Below are positions 1-13,876 of a stretch of 64,000 nt of DNA, in pieces. The translations under genes were made by a program, and so were the position numbers. The DNA is from Palleronia pontilimi. GTDB taxonomy: Bacteria; Pseudomonadota; Alphaproteobacteria; Rhodobacterales; Rhodobacteraceae. Every line of letters begins with the position of its first letter. The first letter of the stretch is position 1. Under the pieces are notes generated by a model. It saw only the letters and a list, made by a program, of their open reading frames with translations, was not told the origin of the DNA and searched no databases. The DNA lies in assembly GCF_016412875.1 (NCBI RefSeq), contig NZ_JAEKPD010000008.1, forward strand, positions 124,001 to 188,000, written 5' to 3'.

Positions 1-3248
<3,248 letters not shown>

Positions 3249-3347
3249 GGGGCAGTCACCTATGGGCTGGGCGGGCGGTGTCAATCGCCCACATGCGCGC
3301 GGGCCACACCTGTGAATAATTATCCGGGTTTTCCCGTCCCTGCCCCC

Positions 3348-3376
3348 TTGCCAGAACCCGCTTTGCATTGCATATG
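3348..3376 (+). promoter_or_regulatory. Candidate sigma70-type promoter for the decarboxylase gene
   Basis: TTGCCA (3348-3353) and CATATG (3371-3376) are separated by exactly 17 bases. This places transcription start near 3383 and leaves a leader of about 110 nt. The leader contains two short hairpins: 3431-3448, and 3457-3475 with a G5/C5 stem. Promoter assignment is by eye only. Confidence 0.4.
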
Positions 3377-3495
3377 CCCGCCCAAGACGCCAACGCACGC
3401 GCCTCTGTCGGGGACACACCCTCACGCAGCGACGGTAACGTCTCCGTTGTCACTTTCGGGGGTCATCCTCCCCCGGGTTCACTGGAGATGCTCCC

Positions 3496-4665
3496 ATGAC
3501 CGCCCTTGCCGACGACCGCGTTCTGCGCGGCCACCCTTCCGTCACCCTGAAACTGGACGCGGCGATCGCCGCCACCACGTTCGACCGTCCGACCCTGGTG
3601 CTGGACCTGGACGTGGTCGAACAGAATTTCGCCGCCCTGCAGCGCGGCCTCGGCGACGCGTCCATCCACTACGCGGTGAAAGCCAATCCGGCGCCGCAGG
3701 TCATCGAGCGCCTGGCGACCCTGGGGTGCCATTTCGACGCCGCGTCCCGTGGCGAGATCGAGCTCTGCCTGAGCATGGGTGCGCGCCCCGAGCATGTGAG
3801 CTTCGGCAACACCATCAAGCGTGCAACTGACATCGCCTTCGCGTACCGGGCGGGCATCACCCATTTCGCCGCCGACGCCGAGGAAGAGCTGCACAAGCTG
3901 GCCGAGCACGCGCCGGGCGCGTCGGTCTATCTGCGCGTCATCGTCGAGCCCAACGGCGCCGACTGGCCGCTGACCCGCAAGTTCGGCTGCGCCCCTGCCC
4001 GTGTGCTGACCCTTCTGGGCGTTGCGCGCGACCTGGGGCTCGACCCCGTCGGGCTGTCGTTCCACGTGGGCTCGCAGACCCGCCACGCGACCATGTGGTC
4101 GCACACGCTGGACCAGGTGGCGGCCGTCTGGGCGCAGGCACAGGATGCGGGCTTCGGCCTGTCGCTGCTGAACATCGGCGGCGGCTTCCCGGCCTTCCAC
4201 GGCGACGCGGTCGATCCGCTGGAGGCCTATGCCACGGACGTCATGGCGCAGGTCCGCGCGCGCTTCGGCGACGTGGCGGTCATGGCCGAGCCGGGCCGCG
4301 CCATGGTGGCCGATGCCGGCGCCATCGCCGCCGAGGTGCTGCTGGTCAGCCGCAAGAGCGACGACGATCTGCACCGCTGGGTGTACCTGGACGTGGGCCG
4401 CTTCTCGGGCCTGGCCGAAACCGAGGGCGAGGCGATCCGCTACCAGTTCGAGACCGCCCGCGACGAGGACGAAACGGGCCCCTGCATCCTGGCCGGTCCG
4501 TCCTGCGATTCGGTCGACGTGCTCTACGAAAAGCGGCCCGTGTCGCTGCCGGTCAGCCTGCGCGCGGGCGACCGGGTCGTGATCCGCAATTGCGGCGCCT
4601 ACACGTCGAGCTATTCGTCGGTCGGCTTCAACGGCTTCCCGCCGCTGGACGTGATGGTGATCTGA
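3496..4665 (+). CDS. Type III PLP-dependent ornithine/lysine decarboxylase
   Basis: Fold-type III (alanine-racemase-like) decarboxylase that makes putrescine and/or cadaverine in the cytoplasm. The 389 residues match the family length. The PLP lysine lies in YAVKANP (Lys62). A glycine-rich phosphate-binding GGG follows in NIGGGFP, and the C-terminal GPSCDSVDVLY carries the active-site Cys and Asp contributed across the dimer interface. speD and speE lie 3-5 kb downstream on the same strand, so this enzyme probably supplies putrescine to SpeE. Ornithine versus lysine preference cannot be told from the sequence. The start is the ATG after a CTGGAG sequence. It converges on the sugar dehydrogenase gene across two hairpins. 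Confidence 0.9.
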   Translation: MTALADDRVLRGHPSVTLKLDAAIAATTFDRPTLVLDLDVVEQNFAALQRGLGDASIHYAVKANPAPQVIERLATLGCHFDAASRGEIELCLSMGARPEHVSFGNTIKRATDIAFAYRAGITHFAADAEEELHKLAEHAPGASVYLRVIVEPNGADWPLTRKFGCAPARVLTLLGVARDLGLDPVGLSFHVGSQTRHATMWSHTLDQVAAVWAQAQDAGFGLSLLNIGGGFPAFHGDAVDPLEAYATDVMAQVRARFGDVAVMAEPGRAMVADAGAIAAEVLLVSRKSDDDLHRWVYLDVGRFSGLAETEGEAIRYQFETARDEDETGPCILAGPSCDSVDVLYEKRPVSLPVSLRAGDRVVIRNCGAYTSSYSSVGFNGFPPLDVMVI

Positions 4666-4680
4666 TCCGGCCGACGGCAC

Positions 4681-4723
4681 CGGAATTTTCGAAAATTCCG
4701 TGACGATTTCTTCAAAGAAATCG
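4681..4723. terminator. Two tandem hairpins between convergent genes
   Basis: Bases 4681-4700 are a perfect 20-nt palindrome (CGGAATTTTCGAAAATTCCG). Bases 4704-4723 form an 8-bp stem with a TCAA loop. The A/T-rich arms supply U-tracts on either strand, so the pair probably works as a bidirectional terminator for the decarboxylase (+) and the sugar dehydrogenase (-). Confidence 0.6.
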
Positions 4724-4737
4724 CGGTCGCGCGGCGT

Positions 4738-6018
4738 CTAGCGCCGCGCGACGCGCCAGATCGTGTTGCCCACGTCATCCGCGACCAGCAAGGCGCCATC
4801 GCGCGCGACCTCAACGCCGACGGGGCGGCCCAGGGCATTGCCGCCGACATCGAGAAATCCGGTCAGGATGTCGCGCGGCTGGCCGTTCGGCTGCCCCGCG
4901 CGGAAGGGCACGAAGACCACCGAATAGCCCGATGGCGGCTTGCGGTTCCACGACCCGTGAAGCCCGACATAGGCCCCCGCGCCATGTCCCAGCCGCGCAC
5001 CGTCCGCGAAGCTCAGTCCAAGGGGCGCGACATGCGCCCCGAGCGCGTAGTCGGGCCGTTTCGCGGCGCTTGGCGCACCGGCCTGGTCGACGCGGGGGTC
5101 GCGGTTGTCGCCGTAATAGATCCAGGGCCAGCCGTAATCGTCGCCGCGACGCACCCGGGTCAGGTAGTCGGGCACCAGGTTGTCGCCCAGCTCGTCACGC
5201 TCGTTGACCACGGTCCAGAGCGCGCCCGTCGCGGGCTCGATATCCATGCCCACGGGATTGCGCAGACCCCGGCCGAAAATCCGCGCGCTTCCCGTGGCCG
5301 GGTCGATCTCCCATATCGCGGCGCGGTTCTGCTCGGCCTCGAGGCTGTTCTCGGCGTGGTCGGAGTTCGAGCCGACCGAGACGTAAAGCCGGTCGTCCCG
5401 GGCGATCAGTCCCTTGGTCCAGTGCCGATTGGGCGCATTCGCGCGCAGGCGCGCGACAATTTCGGGCGGGGATTCTATCCTCGTCTGTCCGGGTCGGAAC
5501 GGCACCTTCACAAGCGCGTCCGTGTTCGCGATGAACAGATGATTGCCCATCAGCGCCATGCCGAAGGGCGAGGTCAGGTCGTCGATCAGGATCGTCCGGC
5601 CCTCGGCCACGCCGTCGCCATCGGCGTCGCGCAGAAGGCTGATGCGATCGGCGCTGGGCGTCTCGGCGCCCGCTATTCCCATGACGATCCGCTCGGCAAG
5701 GCCCCGCAGGCCCTTGGGCGCGCTGGGTTGCTTGTTGGATTCGGCCACTAGCACGTCGCCATTGGGCAGGACGTGCATCCAGCGGGGATGATCAAGACCC
5801 TGGTAGAAGGCGTTGACGGCAAGACCGGGTGCGGCGACCGGCGTGCGCCCCTCGGGCCAGCCGCGCGCGGGCGCGATGTCGACCGTGGGCAGCAAGGTCT
5901 GGCGGGGGGCGGGCAATTGCGGGTTTGGGCCGGTCACCGTCTCGATCGGCGCGGGCGGCGGACCGCCGCAGGCCACCAGGGCGACAAGGCCAATCGTTGC
6001 TGCGAACCTGATGGGCAT
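4738..6018 (-). CDS. PQQ-dependent sugar (sorbosone-type) dehydrogenase lipoprotein
   Basis: Member of the glucose/sorbosone dehydrogenase beta-propeller family, which oxidises aldoses in the periplasm with PQQ. The N-terminus is a lipoprotein signal ending in the lipobox LVAC at Cys17. The propeller follows from about residue 60 to 426, with typical repeats (RNPVGMDIEP, LHGSWNRKP, VADDVGNTIWRV) and an R-H-W segment near the place where the family has its catalytic His. Length is 426 residues, normal for the family. SD AAGGAAG precedes the ATG at 6018. No PQQ biosynthesis genes are visible, so cofactor and substrate are inferred from family membership. Gly at +2 after the lipid Cys does not signal inner-membrane retention. 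Confidence 0.85.
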   Translation of the reverse strand: MPIRFAATIGLVALVACGGPPPAPIETVTGPNPQLPAPRQTLLPTVDIAPARGWPEGRTPVAAPGLAVNAFYQGLDHPRWMHVLPNGDVLVAESNKQPSAPKGLRGLAERIVMGIAGAETPSADRISLLRDADGDGVAEGRTILIDDLTSPFGMALMGNHLFIANTDALVKVPFRPGQTRIESPPEIVARLRANAPNRHWTKGLIARDDRLYVSVGSNSDHAENSLEAEQNRAAIWEIDPATGSARIFGRGLRNPVGMDIEPATGALWTVVNERDELGDNLVPDYLTRVRRGDDYGWPWIYYGDNRDPRVDQAGAPSAAKRPDYALGAHVAPLGLSFADGARLGHGAGAYVGLHGSWNRKPPSGYSVVFVPFRAGQPNGQPRDILTGFLDVGGNALGRPVGVEVARDGALLVADDVGNTIWRVARR

Positions 6019-6065
6019 GACGTCTTCCTTAGCACTTGGGGATGTCCAACTGTGCCCAGCGGAAA

Positions 6066-6094
6066 CGAAAAAGGCCAGCGCGATGGCTGGCCTT
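6066..6094 (-). terminator. Intrinsic terminator of rplM-rpsI
   Basis: A 9-bp stem (AAGGCCAGC 6071-6079 paired with 6086-6094, loop 6080-6085) is followed on the minus strand by a run of T residues. It lies just after the rpsI stop codon. Confidence 0.85.
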
Positions 6095-6120
6095 CCCCGA
6101 TGCTGTTTCTTCGGCGGGAC

Positions 6121-6609
6121 TTAGCGCTTCGAGAACTGGAAGCTCTTGCGGGCTTTCGCCTTGCCGTATTTCTTGCGCTCGACCACGCGGCTGTCGCGGG
6201 TCAGGAAACCGGCGGCCTTCAGCGCGCCGCGCAAGCTGGGATCGTAGAGCTGCAGCGCCTTGCTGACACCGTGCTTCACGGCGCCGGCCTGGCCCGACAG
6301 ACCGCCACCCTTGACGGTGGCCATGACGTCGAACTGGCCTTCGACGCCGGCAACGCTGAAGGGCTGCTTCAGGATCATCTGCAGAACGGGACGCGCGAAA
6401 TAGGTGTTCACGTCCTTGCCGTTCACGACGACCTTGCCCGAGCCCGGCTTGATCCAGACGCGGGCGACCGCGTCCTTGCGCTTGCCAGTGGCATAGGAGC
6501 GGCCCAGCTCGTCGCGGACGGGCTCGCGCGGGGCTTCCATCTCGATTTCGGCCGAGGTGCCTGCAACGGCCTGGTTCAGCTCTTCGAGCGAGGTGACTTC
6601 TTCAGCCAT
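6121..6609 (-). CDS. rpsI: 30S ribosomal protein S9
   Basis: S9 sits in the head of the small subunit and its C-terminal tail contacts P-site tRNA. The 162 residues have an acidic alphaproteobacterial N-terminal extension of about 35 residues before [14 protein letters not shown], the conserved GSGKVVVNG loop, and the basic tail ending SFQFSKR. The start ATG at 6609 overlaps the rplM stop codon by one base (TAATG), so translation is coupled. Longer upstream starts in this frame lie inside rplM and are not credible. Confidence 0.97.
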   Translation of the reverse strand: MAEEVTSLEELNQAVAGTSAEIEMEAPREPVRDELGRSYATGKRKDAVARVWIKPGSGKVVVNGKDVNTYFARPVLQMILKQPFSVAGVEGQFDVMATVKGGGLSGQAGAVKHGVSKALQLYDPSLRGALKAAGFLTRDSRVVERKKYGKAKARKSFQFSKR

Positions 6610-7073
6610 TACTTGGTCTCCCGCGTGTTCTTCGAATTCATCGCCTTGATGTCGATGATCTCGGGGTTCTGGGCGTCGTGCCCGTGCTGCTCGCCCGCAT
6701 AGACGCGCAGGTTTGTCATCTGCTGACGGCTCAGCGGGCCGCCGGGCAGCATCCGCTTCACGGCTTGCATGACCACGCGCTCGGGGTGCTTGCCTTCCAA
6801 GATCTGGCCGGTGGTGCGCGACTTGATGCCGCCGGGATAGCCGGTGTGCCAGTAGTTCGGCTTGTCGCGCTTCTTGCCGGTCAGCTGGATCTTGTCGGCG
6901 TTGATGACGATGATGTTGTCGCCCATGTCCATATGGGGCGTGAAGGACGGCTTGTGCTTGCCGCGCAGGCGCATGGCGATGATCGACGCAAGACGGCCCA
7001 GAACGACGCCCTCGGCGTCGATCAGGAACCACTTCTTGTCGATATCCGCCGGGGTAGCGGTGAAGGTTTTCAT
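6609..7073 (-). CDS. rplM: 50S ribosomal protein L13
   Basis: Early-assembling large-subunit protein; 154 residues, as expected. Typical blocks are [18 protein letters not shown], the [12 protein letters not shown] strand and [18 protein letters not shown]. It is the first gene of the classical rplM-rpsI operon, driven by the promoter at 7139-7167 and terminated at 6066-6094. Confidence 0.97.
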   Translation of the reverse strand: MKTFTATPADIDKKWFLIDAEGVVLGRLASIIAMRLRGKHKPSFTPHMDMGDNIIVINADKIQLTGKKRDKPNYWHTGYPGGIKSRTTGQILEGKHPERVVMQAVKRMLPGGPLSRQQMTNLRVYAGEQHGHDAQNPEIIDIKAMNSKNTRETK

Positions 7074-7138
7074 ATCGTGTCCTGTAGATTTCGTGGAACA
7101 GGCCGCAGCGCGTCCTGTCCCTGATCCGGAATGGCGCG

Positions 7139-7167
7139 GTTCTATGGGAGGGGCGCGGCGCAGTCAA
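7139..7167 (-). promoter_or_regulatory. Promoter of rplM-rpsI
   Basis: On the minus strand, TTGACT (7167-7162) and TAGAAC (7144-7139) have a 17-base spacer, a good housekeeping sigma match. Predicted transcription start is near 7132, about 60 nt before the rplM ATG. Confidence 0.7.
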
Positions 7168-7453
7168 TGGCGTGCTTCGCCGTTTTATCCATTTAAGACA
7201 GAGGCTTGCAAATAAGGTATATCAATACCCCAAGTTTGACGGAGATTTTTCGCCACCCAGTTCTAAGACGTAGCGGCGCATATCGCCCATTGCTCAATCT
7301 TTGTGAACATTGCCCCTTGCGCGCGGGCTCCATGGGCTTTAGGTGGCGGCTCACAAGCGGGGACGATCCCAACTTCAGGCGACGCTTTTCGATACGACCT
7401 GGGGGGGCGCTAAGGACCCACGGATTCAATCTACTGGCTGAAAGGGGCACTCC
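7168..7453. other. Gene-free stretch and probable long leader of speD
   Basis: There are about 290 bases between the rplM promoter and speD. Bases 7190-7270 are clearly more A/T-rich than the surroundings. TTGACG (7236-7241) followed by TTCTAA (7261-7266) is a possible but overspaced (19 bp) promoter, which would give a leader of about 180 nt. The leader has a G7 run near 7402 and no credible reading frame. The open frame starting at 7206 overlaps speD out of frame and looks spurious. I could not match the leader to a known riboswitch class. Confidence 0.4.
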
Positions 7454-7942
7454 ATGGACGGAGCCAACCTCTTCCAACTGGGGACTGGTCTGGAGACAGG
7501 CGCCCAAACGGAAGATTCCACCGTTCGCGATATCTTTGCGGACGATCGCGACGATCACTTCATTCGTGACGACGAGGGCCGCGTGTTCGCGGGCCGCCAC
7601 CTGATTATCGAGGTGGTGAACGGTCACGGTCTGGACGACGAAGCCCGCATCCAGCAGGCGTTCCGCGACTGCGTGACGACCTGCGGCGCGACGCTGCTGC
7701 ACATCCACACCCACAAGTTCTCGCCCCAGGGCGTCAGCGGCGTGGCGGTGCTGGCCGAAAGCCACATCTCGGTCCACACCTGGCCCGAGATCGGCTACGG
7801 CGCCTTCGACGTGTTCATGTGCGGCGACGCCCGGCCCTGGCTGGCGGTCGACGTGCTGAAGCAGGCCTTCGGCACGCCCGACGTGCGCGTCAAGGAGCTG
7901 CTGCGCGGCGACGGGGTCGTTAACGAAGTGGTCGCGGCCTGA
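7454..7942 (+). CDS. speD: S-adenosylmethionine decarboxylase proenzyme (class 1B, pyruvoyl)
   Basis: Makes decarboxylated AdoMet, the aminopropyl donor for spermidine synthase. The proenzyme self-cleaves between Glu102 and Ser103 in AESHISVHTWPE, and Ser103 becomes the pyruvoyl group. The conserved HTWPE and the Cys of DVFMCGD, both active-site segments, are present. The 162 residues include an N-terminal extension of about 40 residues beyond the roughly 120-residue bacterial core. The start is supported by AAAGGGG seven bases upstream. The partner gene speE lies about 580 bp downstream, with a 2H phosphoesterase gene in between, so this looks like one polyamine unit. Confidence 0.93.
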   Translation: MDGANLFQLGTGLETGAQTEDSTVRDIFADDRDDHFIRDDEGRVFAGRHLIIEVVNGHGLDDEARIQQAFRDCVTTCGATLLHIHTHKFSPQGVSGVAVLAESHISVHTWPEIGYGAFDVFMCGDARPWLAVDVLKQAFGTPDVRVKELLRGDGVVNEVVAA

Positions 7943-7950
7943 CATCCGCG

Positions 7951-8000
7951 CGGGAGGGGCCTTTCAAGGCCCTTCCCGAACGCGCTTGCAAGCGCGTTCG
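7951..8000. terminator. Two adjacent hairpins after speD, one a perfect 24-nt palindrome
   Basis: The stem GGGAGGGGCC/GGCCCTTCCC (7951-7978, loop TTTCAA, one G-U pair) runs directly into the perfect palindrome 7977-8000, which has half-site CGAACGCGCTTG. The first stem has no following T-run, so it may be a read-through attenuator or a 3'-end stabiliser for speD mRNA. Confidence 0.5.
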
Positions 8001-8018
8001 CCGCCCGGGGGGCATGGC

Positions 8019-8522
8019 ATGGCGATGATCCTGACCTTCGGCTTCGACGCGGCCAGCTTCGCCCGGCTGGCGCCCTTGCGCGAGCGGTATTTCCCGGCCG
8101 CGCGCAACTTCATCCCGGCGCACGTCACCCTGTTCCAGCAGCTGCCCGACGACCATCAGTCGCGCATCCTTGCGGATCTTGCGCAGGCGGGGCGTACCCC
8201 CGCCCTGCCCTTCAGGGCCACGGGTATCCTAGATTTCGGCGGCGGTGCCGCGGTGGACCTGGATTGTCCCGACGGTGTCGCGTTGCAGCAATCCTTGCGC
8301 CGCGGCTGGGCCGATATCCTGACCGACAGCGACGACCGCAAGCGCAAGCTGCACGTCACCGTTCAGAACAAGGTGGAGCGCGAGACCGCGAAATCGACTC
8401 AGGCGGCGTTGCGCGCCGGGTTCACGCCGTGGGAGGGGCTTCTGGACCGGCTGATCCTGTGGCATTACCGCGGCGGACCGTGGGAACGGATCGCGACGAT
8501 ACCGCTAGGGGGATCCCGATGA
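8019..8522 (+). CDS. 2H phosphoesterase superfamily protein (2'-5' RNA ligase / LigT-like)
   Basis: Small two-histidine phosphoesterase of 167 residues. The two signature motifs are present as PAHVTLF near residue 33 and LHVTVQN near residue 111. Members hydrolyse or ligate 2',5' or cyclic phosphates in RNA or nucleotides; the substrate here is unknown. The ATG at 8019 follows a G6 run, and a second ATG at 8025 is also possible. The stop codon overlaps the speE start (ATGA), so the two are translationally coupled. I do not know a reason for the pairing with polyamine genes. Confidence 0.8.
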   Translation: MAMILTFGFDAASFARLAPLRERYFPAARNFIPAHVTLFQQLPDDHQSRILADLAQAGRTPALPFRATGILDFGGGAAVDLDCPDGVALQQSLRRGWADILTDSDDRKRKLHVTVQNKVERETAKSTQAALRAGFTPWEGLLDRLILWHYRGGPWERIATIPLGGSR

Positions 8523-9373
8523 CCGACATGACCGGATGGAGCGTCGAGCGGCTGCACGCCGATTACGCGCAGGCCCTGAAGGAGGATCGCGTCCTTTACG
8601 ACAGCAAGACCGATCACCAAAGGCTGCGGGTTATCGAGAACGGCACGTTCGGCCGGGTCCTGACGCTGGACGGCGTGGTGCAGGTGACCGAGCGGGACAA
8701 CTTCATCTACCACGAGATGCTGACCCATGTGCCGCTGTTTGCCCACGGTGCCGCGCGGCGGGTGCTGATCATCGGCGGCGGCGACGGGGGCATGGCGCGC
8801 GAGGCGCTGCGCCATCCGCTGGACCAGGTGACCATGGTCGAGATCGACTCGGGCGTGGTGGATTTTTCGAAGGAATATCTGCCGTCGATCAGCGCGGGGG
8901 CCTTCGACGATCCGCGGCTGGATCTGCAGATCGCAGACGGGGCCGAGTTCATCAAGGCGACCGCGGGCGGCTATGACGTCATCATCGTCGACAGCACCGA
9001 CCCGGTGGGTCCGGGCGAAGTGCTGTTCACCGATCACTTCTACGGCCACGCCAAGCGCGCGCTGGCGCCGGACGGCATCCTTGTGACCCAGAACGGCGTC
9101 CCTTTCATGCAGGGGTCCGAACTGGCGGGCACGATCCGGGCGTTCCGCAGCCTGTTCGCGGACGCCTCGTGCTACCTGGCCGGTGTGCCGACCTATGCCG
9201 GCGGCCCCATGGCCTTCGGCTGGGGCAGCGATGGCGACGCGCGGCAGGTGACGCTGCCGGTCCTGCAGGCCCGCGTCGCGGCCAGCGGGCTGGAGTTCGG
9301 GTATTACACGCCCGAAGTTCACCTGGCCGCCTTTGCCCTGCCCGGCTACGTCCAGGCGCTGCTGCGCGACTGA
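8519..9373 (+). CDS. speE: Polyamine aminopropyltransferase (spermidine synthase)
   Basis: Transfers the aminopropyl group from decarboxylated AdoMet to putrescine. The 284 residues have an N-terminal beta-domain followed by a Rossmann-like core. The nucleotide loop is LIIGGGDGGMAREAL and the catalytic/putrescine Asp lies in VDSTDPVGPGEVLF. PTYAGGPMAFGWG near the C-terminus is typical. The start ATG at 8519 overlaps the upstream stop. The open frame extends upstream inside the LigT gene, but that part has no homology to the family. With the decarboxylase and speD it completes an ornithine-to-spermidine route. Confidence 0.94.
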   Translation: MTDMTGWSVERLHADYAQALKEDRVLYDSKTDHQRLRVIENGTFGRVLTLDGVVQVTERDNFIYHEMLTHVPLFAHGAARRVLIIGGGDGGMAREALRHPLDQVTMVEIDSGVVDFSKEYLPSISAGAFDDPRLDLQIADGAEFIKATAGGYDVIIVDSTDPVGPGEVLFTDHFYGHAKRALAPDGILVTQNGVPFMQGSELAGTIRAFRSLFADASCYLAGVPTYAGGPMAFGWGSDGDARQVTLPVLQARVAASGLEFGYYTPEVHLAAFALPGYVQALLRD

Positions 9374-9383
9374 GGATCGTCTT

Positions 9384-9398
9384 CGGCGGCCACCGCCG
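9384..9398. terminator. Short hairpin between convergent speE and usg
   Basis: CGGCGG/CCGCCG with a 3-nt loop lies between the two stop codons. The stem is stable but has no T-run, so termination is only suggested. Confidence 0.35.
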
Positions 9399-9409
9399 GA
9401 CAGGCAGGC

Positions 9410-9673
9410 CTAGTTGACGGTGAATTCGCCGACCTGGTTGCGCCACTGTCCCGGCGCGATCAGCTTTCTGTGGATGAAGCTGACCGAGTGCAGCGGTCCC
9501 TCGATCTCGCGCTGCCAGAATTCCACGAATTCGAACAGCTTCGGATAGTCCGGCGCCAGGTCGTATTCCTGCCAGACATAGGTATTCAACACGTGGCGAT
9601 AATCCGGCATCCGGTAAAGGAATTCCGCCGTCGTCAGCCCGTATCCCTGCAACATCAATTCCGTTTCGTTCAC
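9410..9673 (-). CDS. usg: Usg family protein
   Basis: An 87-residue protein recognised as the Usg-like family of alphaproteobacteria, first noted near trp genes and without a known function. Conserved-looking segments are GYGLTTAEFLYRMPDY, the W-Q-E-Y-D-L-A-P-D-Y-P block, and FWQREIEGPLHSV, which ends in VGEF. It has many aromatic residues and no signal peptide or membrane segment, so it is probably cytosolic. It is transcribed alone, convergent with speE and divergent from gyrA. Confidence 0.8.
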   Translation of the reverse strand: MNETELMLQGYGLTTAEFLYRMPDYRHVLNTYVWQEYDLAPDYPKLFEFVEFWQREIEGPLHSVSFIHRKLIAPGQWRNQVGEFTVN

Positions 9674-9797
9674 GGCACGATCTCCTGCTCGGAGTGCTCC
9701 CCCTTCGGCAAGCCTGCCCGAAAAAGATTAAAGATCAAAGAAAACAGTTTGTTATCACACGGGCGGCATGGCTGCCGGGCCGTTGGGACAGCAAGCA

Positions 9798-9827
9798 TTG
9801 CACCCCATATCCATGTGCTGATATAGT
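9798..9827 (+). promoter_or_regulatory. Promoter of gyrA
   Basis: TTGCAC (9798-9803) and TATAGT (9822-9827) are 18 bases apart. The upstream DNA (9720-9760) is A/T-rich. Predicted start is near 9834, about 40 nt before the GTG start codon. Confidence 0.6.
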
Positions 9828-9872
9828 CCCGACAACAATATCTAGAGCAGCCGCGCAGGAAGGGATCCTCCC

Positions 9873-12629
<2,757 letters not shown>

Positions 12630-12650
12630 TCGCCCGCGCCCGGGGCCCTG

Positions 12651-13076
12651 TTATGGGGCGGGCGCGATCCCTAAGTCGATGCGCTGGCACGCGGCCATCA
12701 GGAAATAGATCGCCTCGGCCTCGGTGGGGCGGGTCCGGTCCGTGTCGCCCGTGACTTCCGCGATGAAGGATGCCAGCGACAGGACGCCGGCCTCGGAATA
12801 TCCCATGCGCCAATCGCCGAAGCGCCGCGCCAGCACGTTTCCGTGGCCCAGAAGGACCAGGTCCGTGTGTCGCGGGTCGTGGCCCAGGCGGTCGTAAAGC
12901 TGCCACAGGCTGTCGCTGGGCCCTTCCAGGTACTGGACGAAGCAGCCGTGCTCGGCGTGCAGGAAGCCCGTCAGACCGACGCGCGCATTGTTGCGAATGG
13001 AGGTGTCCACGATGTTCCGGCAGGCATCTGACGCGGGATGCACCAAGGCCGTGCTGCGATAGACGAGGTATTGCAT
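12651..13076 (-). CDS. BLUF-domain blue-light photoreceptor
   Basis: Stand-alone FAD-binding blue-light sensor of 141 residues. The residues of the flavin hydrogen-bond switch are present: Tyr6 (LVYRS), Asn30 (RNNARVGLTG), Gln48 (CFVQYLEG), and the Trp89/Met91 pair in DWRMGY. BLUF domains signal by Tyr-Gln rearrangement. No output domain is attached, so it must act through a partner, as short BLUF proteins do. Its C-terminal helices span about residues 95-140. It is divergent from the DoxX-like gene, with 220 bp between them, and converges with gyrA. No gene for an obvious partner is adjacent. Confidence 0.9.
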   Translation of the reverse strand: MQYLVYRSTALVHPASDACRNIVDTSIRNNARVGLTGFLHAEHGCFVQYLEGPSDSLWQLYDRLGHDPRHTDLVLLGHGNVLARRFGDWRMGYSEAGVLSLASFIAEVTGDTDRTRPTEAEAIYFLMAACQRIDLGIAPAP

Positions 13077-13295
13077 CAGTCACGCCTGATCCTGATTTGC
13101 ATGTCGGAGTATCACGGTCGCGGCGCCGTTTGGCAAGGACGCGACGGCCCGTCGAATCCCGCGCGGACGATCCCCGGATCCGCCAAGCATCCCGCGACGG
13201 GCGGCACTTGGCTGCGGGAACATGAATTCGCACCCGACAGGCCACGAAATCGCCCCTTTGAGCGGACAAGCAGGGGCACCTGTCAGGAGTCTGCA

Positions 13296-13835
13296 ATGCT
13301 GCCACATTCGCCCATCTCGAGCTTGTCCCTGCCCGTGATCCGCATCCTGATCGGGTCCTACTTCCTTGCCAGCATCGGGTTGATCGACAATTTCGGCAGC
13401 GTCGATATCCTGTCGGCCCTCGTGCCCGAACGCGTGGCGCAGGTCTTCACCGCCTCGGTCCTCTATGCCACGTCCCTGAGCGTCATGCTGGGGCTTTTCG
13501 TGCGGCCCGCGGCGCTGATCCTGGCGATCTTCTTCTTCTGGTCCAGCTTCATCCAGCACAGTGCCACCTTTTCGTTCCACAACCTGACCGAGTTCTGGCG
13601 CGACATGGCGCTGGTGGGCTCGGTCCTGCTGATCGCCGCGACCACGCCGTCTTCGGTGCGCCTGCGGCTGAAGCGAAAGACGCCGCGCCGGGTCCGCGTC
13701 GGCACAAACCCGTTCGACGGGCGCACGACGCTGGGCCAAGCGGCCAACACGGTCGTCAAGCCCGGCCTGTCGCGCGCCCGGCCCCGCCCCCAGACCGAAG
13801 AGCCGGAAAACATCTTCCGCGAAATGGCGATCTAG
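13296..13835 (+). CDS. DoxX-like membrane protein
   Basis: A 179-residue inner-membrane protein with four hydrophobic segments: about residues 10-30, 48-68, 72-92 and 108-125. This is the topology of DoxX-type proteins ([47 protein letters not shown]). The last 45 residues are basic and cytosolic. The start ATG follows CAGGAG. The open frame extends upstream, but that part lacks membrane character. Family function is poorly defined, often linked to redox or detoxification. The family name is a topology-level assignment. Confidence 0.6.
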   Translation: MLPHSPISSLSLPVIRILIGSYFLASIGLIDNFGSVDILSALVPERVAQVFTASVLYATSLSVMLGLFVRPAALILAIFFFWSSFIQHSATFSFHNLTEFWRDMALVGSVLLIAATTPSSVRLRLKRKTPRRVRVGTNPFDGRTTLGQAANTVVKPGLSRARPRPQTEEPENIFREMAI

Positions 13836-13876
13836 CCACCCTTCCCTTGGGCGCGCGGGTGGCATACATCCGCAGC

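Noticed and set aside
3374-3499. A 41-codon frame overlapping the decarboxylase start by ATGA, a possible leader peptide
   Set aside because: It has no ribosome binding site, and its ATG lies inside the predicted -10 element, so it would not be transcribed.
7380-7450. SAM-II-like riboswitch before speD (CGCTAAGGA near 7410)
   Set aside because: The required pseudoknot pairing could not be drawn; a covariance model search would be decisive.
7206-7604. A 132-codon frame upstream of and overlapping speD
   Set aside because: It overlaps speD out of frame, has no family resemblance and begins in an A/T-rich region without a good ribosome site.
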